Shown piece by piece: positions 44,530 to 55,400 of a stretch of 64,000 bases of DNA. The position numbers were made by a program, and so were the translations under genes. Location of the stretch: NCBI RefSeq assembly GCF_000801105.2, contig NC_079516.1:46976908-47040907 (forward strand), given 5' to 3'. This DNA comes from Raphanus sativus. Taxonomy: Eukaryota; Streptophyta; Magnoliopsida; Brassicales; Brassicaceae. How positions within the stretch are numbered: the first letter of the stretch is position 1; each line of letters begins with the position of its first letter. Under the pieces are notes generated by a model. It ran no database searches, was not told where the DNA came from, and was given only the letters and a program-made list of their open reading frames with translations.

Positions 44530-45903
44530 TTTTTAAACAGATATAACCAACTTTTCCAAAATATTTCAACAATTTGTAAGATATTTCACGACTGATAATA
44601 ATTTGGCATGGATACACGTCATCCATTTTCACTAATAATGCATGAGAGATAGTATAATGGAACTAATCAAAAAATCAGAATTCAACCTTATATTAATGCG
44701 TTTTATATTGATACTTTAATCTAATTAATAATAATTTGGCATGGAAATTCTAAATAATTTATTCTATTTTTTTTTAAATTATACATAGATTAGGTGCCAT
44801 ACCTGGAATTTAAAAATTAAATAATTTTTAGAAAACTGAGTTTTTGTTCTTCAAATAATTAGGAGTAACACAAGAAGAAAGCAACAAATAAATGTGAGTG
44901 ATTGGTTTCAATTATAGGGGAAAAATGAATAGAAAATAGAAACGTAAAGAAGAAAAAGCTCAAATGGTAAGAAGAAAAAAAGTCGGCTAACTCTTACCTT
45001 TCGGTTTGGTCGGTTTATAACCCTTCCCCCGCGTTAGCCCCATCTCTCTCTTCTCTCCATCTTCTTCACCAGACACTCACTCTTCTCTCTCATCACAGCA
45101 GGCAATCATACGCAAGCAACCCTGTGAAAAGAGAGATTGAGAGCTTAAACACGTTTTGTGCAAAACGGTAAAGAAAGAAAGACTTTTCCTTTATTATTGT
45201 TATTTCTTATTTTTTATTTTTGGATTTAGGATCAATTCTCTCGATCTTCTAAACCTTATTTGGATCGTTGTTTCATGTCGACCTCGACCCCATATTTGCT
45301 TTCCTTACTTAGACTTCAGTTTTTTTTTAATTCGATTTCGTTTCTGCCCCCGAGGATCCTCGTGTTTGTTTCAAGCTCGATTCTCAGTGTATGTTTTTTT
45401 TTTATTTAAAAAATTCACTCGAGTAGATTTCTCATCTGGGTAACGCATCATGTTTGAAAGTTCCGATCTTCGAATCCTGTTTTAGCTAAACTAGTTGACT
45501 ATTGCCGACATCATCTACCGACAAAAGTTTTGTCTCTTTGTTGATATTAATATTGCTGTTGGGTTTCTTGTCTTTGTAGCAACTAATGAAATGTGGATTT
45601 GCTTATTAAAAATCCTATTGAGTCCAAAAGATGTGCTTAATTAAAGTTGCAATCTTGATCTGATTTGAATAAAAACGTTACTGTGATTTGTTAGGTTGTT
45701 TTTTTTTTTATTATTATTATTATATACATGAGTGATATTGGGATCACCTTCTGAGAATGAAGTAGTTCCCCGTGAGAATGTTTAACACTTTAAGGTTTTA
45801 TTAGATGAACGATTGTTTCTTCTATGCATACATACATGTTGACTTGGTTTGAACCACTTCAGGAACTAAAAAAAAGGCTCTCCTCTGAAGAAGAGAAACA
45901 AGT
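44530..45903 (+). promoter_or_regulatory. Promoter, leader and leader intron of the PTI1-like kinase
   Basis: A TC-rich leader (CCATCTCTCTCTTCTCTCC, 45039-45060) suggests transcription starts near 45000. An acceptor, CCACTTCAG, ends at 45862, shortly before the ATG. Together with a plausible donor around 45167 (ACGGTAAAG) it suggests a ~700-bp intron in the 5' untranslated region. AT-rich DNA upstream shows nothing else. Confidence 0.5.
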
Positions 45904-47582
45904 ATGCACAGGTGGATCTGTTGTGGGCGTAGCTCAGGAGATTCGGATGTATCAAATGATGAGCAACATCTGAAAACTCAACCGCAGCAATCTGATGGTA
46001 TGTTTCAGACCAGAGACCTCTCTTCTTAACTTAGGTGATCTATTGGGAATAGGTTATAGTTTAGTTATATGAATGTCTTTGTATGTTTCTAATTGGAATA
46101 CGTTTGGTTGCTTGTCACATTACATGCAGCAGCAAATAATAAGCCAAAACCACAAGCTGCTGCTGCAAAGCCAGAGGCGCCCAAGGAAGCTCTTCCCGTT
46201 GAAGTCCCTCCCTTGTCTGTGGAAGAGGTCAAAGAAAAGACTGACAACTTTGGATCGAAGTCACTTATTGGTGAGGGTTCTTACGGAAGGGTGTATTACG
46301 CAACTCTAAGTGATGGTAAAGCTGTTGCTTTGAAGAAACTCGATGTTGCCCCTGAAGCTGAAACGAACTCCGAGTTCTTGAGTCAGGTTAGGTTATAAAA
46401 CCCTTCTTTTCTTTGCTTCAAGTCTCCAGGGAAACTTGTCTTTTACATCTCATTTGCTTGCTTCTCCTTAGGTTTCCATGGTTTCAAGGCTGAAGCATGA
46501 GAATTTCGTTCAGCTGGTCGGTTATTGTGTTGATGAGAACCTCCGTGTTCTTGCTTATGAGTTTGCAACAATGGGATCACTGCACGACGTCCTACATGGT
46601 TGGTTAGATGGCCTTCCCAGCCTCTTCTTGGTATAAATTAGAATCGATTTTGAAATGTGTTGTTATTACATACAGGTAGGAAGGGAGTTCAAGGGGCACA
46701 GCCAGGTCCAACACTTGACTGGATAACGAGGGTGAAGATAGCCGTTGAGGCAGCTAGGGGTTTAGAATACCTTCATGAGAAGGTTCAGCCTCCTGTCATA
46801 CATAGAGACGTGAGATCTAGCAATGTGCTTCTCTTTGAAGACTATCAAGCAAAAGTTGCTGATTTCAATCTCTCAAACCAAGCTCCTGACAACGCTGCTC
46901 GTCTTCACTCTACCAGAGTCTTGGGCACCTTTGGCTATCACGCTCCAGAGTAATCTTCCTTAAAACTTTTAACGTTTTGTTGCATCCAGATGAAAGTATG
47001 AACGAGGGAGGCAGCTCAAACTTGTGTCTTCCCATTTTTGCAGATATGCTATGACTGGACAGTTGACACAGAAGAGTGACGTGTATAGCTTTGGGGTTGT
47101 ACTGCTTGAGCTTTTGACAGGGAGGAAACCTGTGGATCATACAATGCCACGTGGCCAACAAAGTCTTGTAACCTGGGTATGTTTCTGTTTTATCACTGCC
47201 TGCTCTATTTTAATCTCCTGTCTTAAAACTTGGAGTTTGCTGTTAATTATTATTGCAGGCTACACCGAGACTCAGTGAAGACAAAGTGAAGCAGTGTGTT
47301 GATCCAAAGCTAAAAGGAGAATATCCTCCTAAATCAGTAGCCAAGGTACTTTTCTTCACCCCCATGAGTGAAAATAACTCAGTTTGTATCAGTGGAATTA
47401 CACTGCATAGTCCTTCTTTTAAAATCTCTTAACTTTCTGTAATGTGGGCAATGCAGCTTGCAGCGGTGGCAGCATTGTGTGTGCAGTACGAATCAGAGTT
47501 TAGACCGAATATGAGTATAGTTGTGAAAGCTTTGCAGCCACTTCTCAAAACTCCAGCACCAGTCCCAGCAGCGGAATCATGA
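45904..47582 (+). CDS. PTI1-2: PTI1-like Ser/Thr (receptor-like cytoplasmic) kinase
   Basis: Known: Arabidopsis PTI1-2 (At2g30740) acts downstream of the oxidative-burst kinase OXI1. Seven coding exons (45904-45997, 46130-46386, 46472-46598, 46676-46949, 47044-47176, 47259-47345, 47457-47582) give 365 residues. The N-terminus MHRWICCG has a Cys pair suited to palmitoylation, hence membrane attachment. The kinase domain spans about residues 70-345: glycine loop [14 protein letters not shown]-binding Lys in AVALKKL, catalytic HRDVRSSN, and metal-binding loop reading DFN rather than DFG. The activation segment is [19 protein letters not shown] is, as I recall, normal for PTI1 kinases, so it is not damage. 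The intron after VLHG has the unusual donor GTTGGT. All exons join in frame. Confidence 0.93.
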
Positions 47583-48525
47583 GTCTGTGCAACAGAGTTG
47601 GATTCTTTTGTTCATACAAAGTTATAATCTTTCTCTGATTTGGGGAAGAAAACAAAAAGTAAAAGATCATATTTATTTGAGGGGATGGAAATTATTAGTT
47701 TGCATTTTGGTGTGAAAGGAGACAAGACTTTTTATTTTGCATTTGTCATGTCTGGATTGAAACAAGGCTTTTTTTTGGCTTTGCTTGTCGTTGGAGGAGA
47801 ACAATCATGTATTGCATTTGCTGTTCTTGTGATTTTTCTATATAGATAAAAAGGGGATCATTTGAATATTTTGGTCTTGTCTATATTGACAGCTCTTTTA
47901 AGGTTTATCTGATTCGACTATTCAAATGATTTTCTTTAGGTCTTTACAAAGTCAACACAGTGTCTGACAAGTTGTGTAGTGCATTACAAAACAGATAATC
48001 TATGAACTGTCCCTAAAAAAATATTGTTATTTACGATGGATTAACAAAAGATTTGCATTAAACAGTATATACAAATTACGTTACATTGGGGTCATATTTG
48101 CTTTCTTTAAATGTTTTGTTAAGTTCATCTTAAAAATATATAATGCTCTAACAATGTTCATGTGGTTTTAGAAATTTAAAACGAATGTATATTATATATG
48201 AAAATAGACTATTGACTTTGTTTTAGATATTTGACTAACCCCAATCAACAACTGAATTACATTTGGTCAAGTACTTAACATTTGCTATCAATTGCTCATA
48301 TATATGACTTATTCTTTAACGTGGCCTGAGGCCCAAATAGCACATTTAAAAAAAAAAAGTTCTCACGTGCGAAGCCCTCTTCTCCTTTTTCATCATTTTC
48401 TCCTTCGATAAACCCTGACTTTCTGAGTTCTCTGCACACAAGTTTGCAGATCCCCAGATCCGATCCTTCCCATTAACCAGCCCTCACCTCAGCTTCTGCT
48501 CCAAAGGCGAAGCCTTTTTGATCCC
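47583..48525. other. Intergenic region between the kinase and PPR genes
   Basis: The first ~270 bp are probably kinase 3' untranslated sequence, and the last ~150 bp the PPR leader. AT-rich DNA with nothing recognisable lies between. Confidence 0.5.
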
Positions 48526-50049
48526 ATGACATCGAAATTCACGAAACTCAGTGGTCAACTCGTCGACAAATTCACCCGTGCGTCCAAATTGCCTGCTCAT
48601 CATACTGATCTGGTCAAAACAGTTTCGATTCTAAAAAACGAACTTTTATCGACCGGTAACAGCAAGGAGAAGTTCGAGAGCGTTTTGGATCAGAAAGGTC
48701 AATGGTTACTTACAAGTTATCGTGATGGAGCTGGCATCGTCGAGCTTATGGATCAACTCTTCCCCCTTCCTTACCTGGCTCTTCAGGTAACTCATTCACA
48801 TCTCTCGTGTTTCCCGTACTAAAGCTCGAATCTTGCAATCTAAAGTTTGGTTCTTTTTATCAGGTTATGATGTTTATATCTTTTTGTTCTGAGTTTGTTT
48901 CAGGTCTTAGAGTGGAGGAGGAGGAGACAGTTCGATTGCTGTATCCCTTTGACATCGGAGGAGTACGCAAAAGGAATCAAAGTCGCGGGTCGAGCCAAAG
49001 ACATAACCTTTGCAGTCTCTCTTTTCAATGAATCCGGTAAGAAACGAAGTCAGACGGCTTCGGTTTACAACGCTCTGATGAGCGCTTACATGTACAACGG
49101 CCTTGCCGAGGAATGCCAGTCGGTTTTCAGAGATTTCGTTAGGCAGACGCACTGTGCTCCGACCGTTTCGAGTTATAATATTCTGATATCTGTCTACGGG
49201 AGAAGACTTATGGTTAAGAACATGGAAGCAGCTTTCCAAGAGATGCGGAAACGAAAGCAGCTTTCTCTGAGTTCCAGTACTTATAACTGTCTGATTGCTG
49301 GTTATGTGACTGCCTGGGAATGGGGTAAAATGGAAGCTGCGTTTCGAGAAATGAAGACGGGTCAAGTTGAGCCAGACACCGAAACGTATCTGCTGATGCT
49401 TCGCGGGTATGCGAACTCAGGGGAGTTGAGTAAGATGGAGGAAATGTATGAATCGGTTAAGGATCAGGTTGGTGTAGACCGAGGTTCTTTGGTTAGAGCC
49501 ATGATCTGTGCGTATTGCAAGAAAGCTGTTGAGGGTAGAGTCGAGAAGATTGAAAGTTTGTTGAGTCTTCTCTCTGGTGAGGAGTATTATCCTTGGTTGA
49601 ATGTGCTTTTGATTCGACTCTATGCTCAAGAAGACATTCTTGAATCGATGGAGAGGAGGATAGAGGAAGCGTTTGAGCGTAACACATGTGTTAATAAATC
49701 TAGTATCATGAGGGCAATCACTGCAGCTTACTTCAGGTGTAATGAAGTTGACGGTCTTGTTAAATTTGTTAAACGTGCCGAGTCTGCCGGGTGGAAACTA
49801 TGCAGATCTCTCTACCACTGTAAGATAATGATGTATGGCTCGCAAAAACGCTTTGAAGAGATGGAAGGTGTTGTAAATGAGATGATGGGAGAGAGTAATT
49901 ATGGGATTGTTATTAAAACGTTTGCGATTATGTGTAAGGCTTATAAAAGTCACGGAATGGAGTCAAATGCTGAGAAAGTGATGGGAAGGATGGTGAAACA
50001 TGGGTATCTACTACGTACTCCAAAAACACATCTACCTCAACTTGCGTAA
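48526..50049 (+). CDS. P-class pentatricopeptide repeat protein (At2g30780-like)
   Basis: Two exons (48526-48786, 48904-50049) give 468 residues. PPR proteins bind organelle RNA in a sequence-dependent way; most act in mitochondria or chloroplasts. The repeats are recognisable from about residue 125: VYNALMSAYMYNGLAEECQS, SYNILISVYGRR, TYNCLIAGYVTAWEWGKMEA, TYLLMLRGYANSGELSKMEE, then more divergent units to the end. No DYW or E domain follows, so it is P-class. The N-terminus is basic and Ser/Thr-rich (SKFTKLSGQLVDKFTRASK), a plausible organelle presequence. The RNA target is unknown. Order matches Arabidopsis At2g30780. Confidence 0.9.
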
Positions 50050-51030
50050 AGAATACCGTCTGTTTTGGTTTTGTTCAGCGTCATTACCAAATGGTTAGTG
50101 CTGTTTCTGCCTTTGCACTGATGGTAGCAGACCACGGTGTTCCGCTTGTTTCTTTTATTTGGTATATCTGGCTGGAGAAGTATGCCCCATGACCCTTGAT
50201 AAAGAGATGCTGTCTAGGCTCTGTCACCTGAGTTTTGGAATGAGACTAGAACACGGTCATCATTATCTCAGTAAGAGTTGTTCATGTTGCCGGCAAGATT
50301 TTCAAGTTTGAACATGTTGGTGGATGAGAACCTCAGTAAACCAATATCTCTTTGAGCGACGAAGAAGAGAGTCTAAATTGTACTTATTCGATTGCCTGTG
50401 TAACAGCTAATAGATTGGAAGAACTGAGCTTCTCTTCATATTCTTGAGTAACTGGAGGCTCTGCCAAGTGGAGTTATTTACCTCGAAAACCCTGATAGAC
50501 GGTGCAGCATGTTTCTCTTTGTGCCAGCTCTCTCTCTCTCTGGGTAACATAAGTTGACATTTCCTGTTGTTGTTAGGCTACCAACATTCAACACTCTCAT
50601 GTTCACATCTTCTCTGTTGTTTTCCCTTGCGCTCTGTTTGTAATTTAGAGGAAAACAGAGTGCTTAATTACAAGGATGTTTCAGTATAGAGGCAACCTCA
50701 TATCTAATTGCAAAATATTCAGTTATTTTAATGAATTAAGTCATTAAGCTTTTTAGTCTTTTAAAAGCTGTGTAAAACCTTTTCATTAGGTTTATTTGTT
50801 TCTTTGCATTTTCCCCAAGTCTGTCATGACACAATGAAAAGTTCTGCCAGTAAAACAAAAACACAAGGCTTCATCACGCTAGACTTAAAACAATCGTTTT
50901 ATCGTAAACTCATAGCTCTCAAATGCTTGTTTTGTTTTCTTGATCCACTTTTTTATTCAAGAGACAATGGAGAAGAAGACAACAAACTAACAGAACATTC
51001 CATTCATATGTTTTTTTGATATAGTTAGTT
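50050..51030. other. Convergent intergenic region between PPR and PsbP2
   Basis: This 981-bp stretch lies between the 3' ends of two convergent genes. The first part is likely PPR 3' untranslated sequence. No repeats or genes are recognised. Confidence 0.5.
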
Positions 51031-52058
51031 TCAAGCGACACTAAAGGAAGTAGCAGCATTCTCGACGAACTTCCTAGCTCCTTTAAACCACCTCTTGTCT
51101 CCTGCTTGTGCTTTGCAAATGTAAAGCTTTCCACCATTCACAGTGGCTGTGATCAGCTGATGCTTCCCACCTTCATCTCCATCAGCTGTTCTTGTCAAAA
51201 CCGACAAGTAATAGTACTTTTTCCCACCAATCTCTTGTGTAGATGTCTCCAGAATGTTTGCAGTTGCTACTGCATTTGCATCAAACCCTCCCTGGAAATA
51301 GATCAGTAACATCACTTCTAAGCGTTGTTTACTAACTCAATAATACAAGTCCTCAAAATGGAAGTTACCTCAGAGGCTGTTTCGCCGAAGTAAGCTTGCT
51401 TTCCAAGGAGATAACTGACCTGCAGAAACCAAAAACATCACCATCAGTTGTGGCAACTCCCATATTGATTGAACTTTATGTTGCAAGAATAAAACAGAAA
51501 CCTGAGAGAGAAACTGTTCAGGAGAACCGTAATCAGTAATGGTTTTCTTGTCTGTAGGAGTGATCATTACAGAGACGTTACTAGTGGCATCAAAGTTGTC
51601 TTCAAACCTTAGGACTTGTCCTGGATACTCAACTTCTTTGCTTGGGTTCCACTTTGATGGGATCTCTATTTTGAATCCTTCTCCATTGTACGGCATGAAG
51701 TCTGTGTTCTTCTTTGGCTTACCAAATACATTTGCTGCAAAATGTTTCAAGATTTTCATTGATATGATCGAGATATGTAGAGAGAAAGAGTCTTTTAGTT
51801 GAGGATCATACCGGCTTCACCATAGGCAGCATCAGCAGGAGAGACTTTGGATCCGACGGCTGCAGCACCGACGAGGAAGGTGAGGGCAAGACGACGGGAG
51901 ACGGCGGAGTTAACGTCTTCTTGAGACTGCTGAGCTCTGCATACTACATGAACGGGTCTTGAGAAGGACATGTGACGAAGGGAAGAGGGGAAGAAAGATG
52001 ATCGTGCGGTGGAGGAGGTAAGTGCACTTTGGTGCAAGAAGCACGCGCTGTAGGCCAT
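51031..52058 (-). CDS. PSBP2: Oxygen-evolving enhancer protein 2 (PsbP), chloroplast precursor
   Basis: The 23-kDa extrinsic lumenal subunit of photosystem II; it retains Ca2+ and Cl- at the water-oxidising Mn cluster. Four exons (52058-51812, 51734-51502, 51419-51369, 51291-51031) give 263 residues, a full-length precursor. Residues 1 to ~50 form a transit peptide. A twin-arginine lumen signal follows ([20 protein letters not shown]) with cleavage after PADA, and the mature protein starts [18 protein letters not shown]. Conserved PsbP blocks are present: [67 protein letters not shown]. By position it is the counterpart of At2g30790 (PSBP2), not the major PSBP1. No lesion is seen here. Confidence 0.93.
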
Positions 52059-52484
52059 TCTTTTTCTTGTTTCAACCTGAAAGAAGTGTCGAGACCAAAG
52101 TGATGAAAGTGCTTTTAAAGTACAGAGTTGATGTCTAGAGTGTTCAATGTTTATTGGCTGCTTTTGGATTTTGTGGCGTCTTCTTTGTTGATGTCGCGAT
52201 AAGGTTGTATACTTGTAAAGATGCCTCATCACGCCACGTGCCCGTGATGAATTTATGTGCTATTATCAATCACGCAGGTAAATGAAACTGCTAGAAGAGT
52301 CTTAAATGAGTATCTACAACACTAGAAAACATAAAGTCGATTAAAAGTACGGTTCATGATATATTAATAGAAGTTTCTACGCGCAAGAGCCGCCAAAATA
52401 GAATGGAGGAACCATCCAACATAGATTGGTTTATACGTTAATTTATCTGCCTCCATGGGACCCAAAACCATAACCCTTGGCTCT
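52059..52484. other. Promoter interval of PsbP2 and 3' end of HVT1
   Basis: A 426-bp spacer between two genes on the same strand. It should contain the PsbP2 promoter and the HVT1 3' untranslated region. No distinct TATA box or light element stood out. Confidence 0.4.
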
Positions 52485-55400
52485 TCATGCAGTCCCCTTC
52501 AAGTCTGTTTTGTCCTCGCGTTGCCTTTTATGGAGATCAATCTTTGGAACATAAATGCCTTGCTTCTTACCCAAATCTGACCTTGTCTTGGTTTTCTTGC
52601 TGCTTTGATGCTTAGCCATCAATACAGCAGCTACTCTCGGAGCTGTGTTTGGTTGCTGATCCCCACAAACTTGATCAGAAGGCTTGTTCTCTTTCTTGTT
52701 ACCCAAAACCAAACTGTTGGCTGATGATTTATGCTTTGATTGCTTAGCGGTATATGCAGTTTCAGGTTGGTGAATCCCATTGGTGTGACTAACAAACACT
52801 TTCTCTTCCTTCTTACCCGGATCAGTATTGTTGGCTGATTTGGTTTTCTTGCTGCTTTGATTCTTAGCCATCGATACAGCAGCTTCTCTTGGTGCTGTGT
52901 TCGGTTGTTGATTCCCATAGACCTGATCAGAAGACTCGTTCTCTTTCTTGTTACCCGAAACCAAACTGTTGGCTGATTTATGCTTTAATTGCTTAGTGGT
53001 AGATGCAGCTTCAGGTTGGTGAACCACATTGGTCTGCCTAACAAACACTTTCTCCTTTTGCTTACCCGAATCAACATTGTTGGCTGATTTGGGCTTTCTT
53101 TGACTGTTGTTTTGCTGCCTATGCATCGATGCAGCTTCTGTTGGAGCCGTGTTGAAGCCATCCTGTCGAATCCTATTCCTCTGTTTAGAAGAAGGCTTGT
53201 TTTCTTTCAGGCTCAGAGACCAAAAGAGGGAGTTAAGGAAAGAGTTTGGTTTCTCTTCACATCCTCCGGTTTCATACATCTCAGTCCTCGAATGTTTTGA
53301 CCTCAAAGACTCCGGTGGAGATGAAAGTCCAGCATGACCATCATATGAGAGAAGACAAACTATTGCATGCATAGAAGCTCCAAGATGAGGCGGCAAATTT
53401 TCCCGTGGATGTCTTACCTATAATAATGCCAATGAACGGTTGGATAATTCAAACCAAATCAAATAAAAAAAACCATTCCAAGTATTGAGTAGTTTTAAAA
53501 ACTTAAAACGGATTATAAACTCACCTTGAACAAGATGGATGCAGTTAGTCGCTCACGCAAAATGTACATTTGAGCAACTTCAAGGGCTGTGGTTTTGAAA
53601 GGCAGCCACCGATCTACTACTAACTTGACTGAATTTTCAGGTGAAGACATCATCTTCTCTCCACGCCTACTCTCTTCATTACTAGAATCTCCTTCTACTC
53701 CTCCTGTTTCTTCATCTTCATCTTCATCTTCATCTTCCTCACTGTCATCAGCATCACCGCTCTCTGTAGGAGCTACGGCTATCTCTGTTGAGATCAGTAA
53801 CAAAGGAAGATCCCGAGCAACAGTGCAGTTTCTTATGTGCATGCCTCCATCTCCACGAGTGATCTCATCGAAAACAACTAAAGATTCATCATACTTCCTC
53901 GACGACAAGTTGAAGTTGTTTGAAAGCGAATGCACACGGACTTTGGCACCACTAGCAGTCTCCACTAAAGATCTCCTATTATTACCAAAAGATGGGCACA
54001 ATCTTCCGACCATTGGATACAATCCTACTGCTAGGACAGCACGGAGTATACCAGGATCACGCGAGTTCTGGCTACAACTTGAGATGTCACTTGGAATAAC
54101 CCCGTGTCTTTTAAGTTCAGACTCGAGTTGGCTACGCATTTGATCCAGCATTTTCATAGCACTTGGAGAGACAAAGTACTGAGAGCAAAACTCAGCGGAA
54201 AGACCCTTTTCTTTAGCGTTTTTCCAGCACTCAAAGGCGGCAACAACCGCTAGGTGATCACTGTCACCGCCACAGAGTGACGCAAGTTCAAGTTTTGCAG
54301 CAGCAGCTTTCTGTCTTTCAACTGGCGACATAGGCATGGTAAAAGGTTCCTTGTAGTCGGCTGCACATGCCAGAGTAAGTGCTGGATCCAGACAGTTTAC
54401 TAAAACAGCGAAGAAAAGCATTTTGCTTATAAGAGGATGAACTGGGAGATGACCAAACTTCTCTCCAAGTTCTGTCAGCTCTTCCTCAGGTGTCAGGGCC
54501 CCAATGTCCTGTAGGATGCTCAAGGCGTTTGCAATACTTTGATCAACAGGCGGGTCCAACAACTTCTGAAGGAAATCGTTTGTTTTACAATTTGGATCAA
54601 GTATCTTAACCTGTAAGCAGAGTTCTTCTACAGGCATCCTCTTAATCTCAGGAACTTTAAACTCCGGCATAGAGGCTGCACGAAGTCTAGAATAGAGGTG
54701 ATAACAAATGCCAGGTTGGCAACGTCCTGCTCGACCCTCACGCTGTTTAGCATTTGCTTTCGAGACCCAAGAAGATTGAAGAGTTGAAACATTACTGTAA
54801 GGATCATAGCTCTTTTCCTTCATCCGGCCACTATCTATCACATAAACCACATCATCGATGGTAACTGCTGATTCAGCAATATTCGTCGCAAGCACAATCT
54901 TGCGGCAACCTCGAGGAGGGCGACTAAAAACTTTCTTCTGTTCCCCTGCTGGAACCATTGAGTGCAGACATATGATGTCGAATTTGCTACTGTCTGCGAA
55001 AAAAGGGCTGTCAAGTAATCTCTGTCTTGTTTTGTTTATATCATCCCATCCAGGTAGAAAAACAAGAATGGCACCACCATCCTCCGAATCACCACATATT
55101 TTCCTTACTAGCTGGAGTATAAGACTCACATCTACCTGCTCCGGATTGATTGTCGCCATGTACTTGTCAAGTAACTGTTGTGCTTGCTGAGAATTAGACT
55201 GAGAATTTTCAGAATGCTCCCTGATGATTTGAGCAGCTTCTAGGTGATTCTCTGCTTCGGCCAATTCTGAAGCTGTCATACCATCTTTAGACTTTAATTT
55301 CCAGTCTGCGCCAAGTGAGAGGAGCATGCAGACATCGCTGATCCTTCCCTTTCCAGCAAAGACCATAAGTGGTGTTAGCCAAGTTGATTGGTGCTGATAG

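Noticed and set aside
46860..46870. DFN in place of DFG as a sign of a dead kinase
   Set aside because: The PTI1 family normally has DFN here as I recall, with the other catalytic residues in place.
53589..54143. 184-codon plus-strand frame inside HVT1, with a long serine run
   Set aside because: Antisense of the acidic Asp/Glu tract and neighbouring conserved helicase residues.
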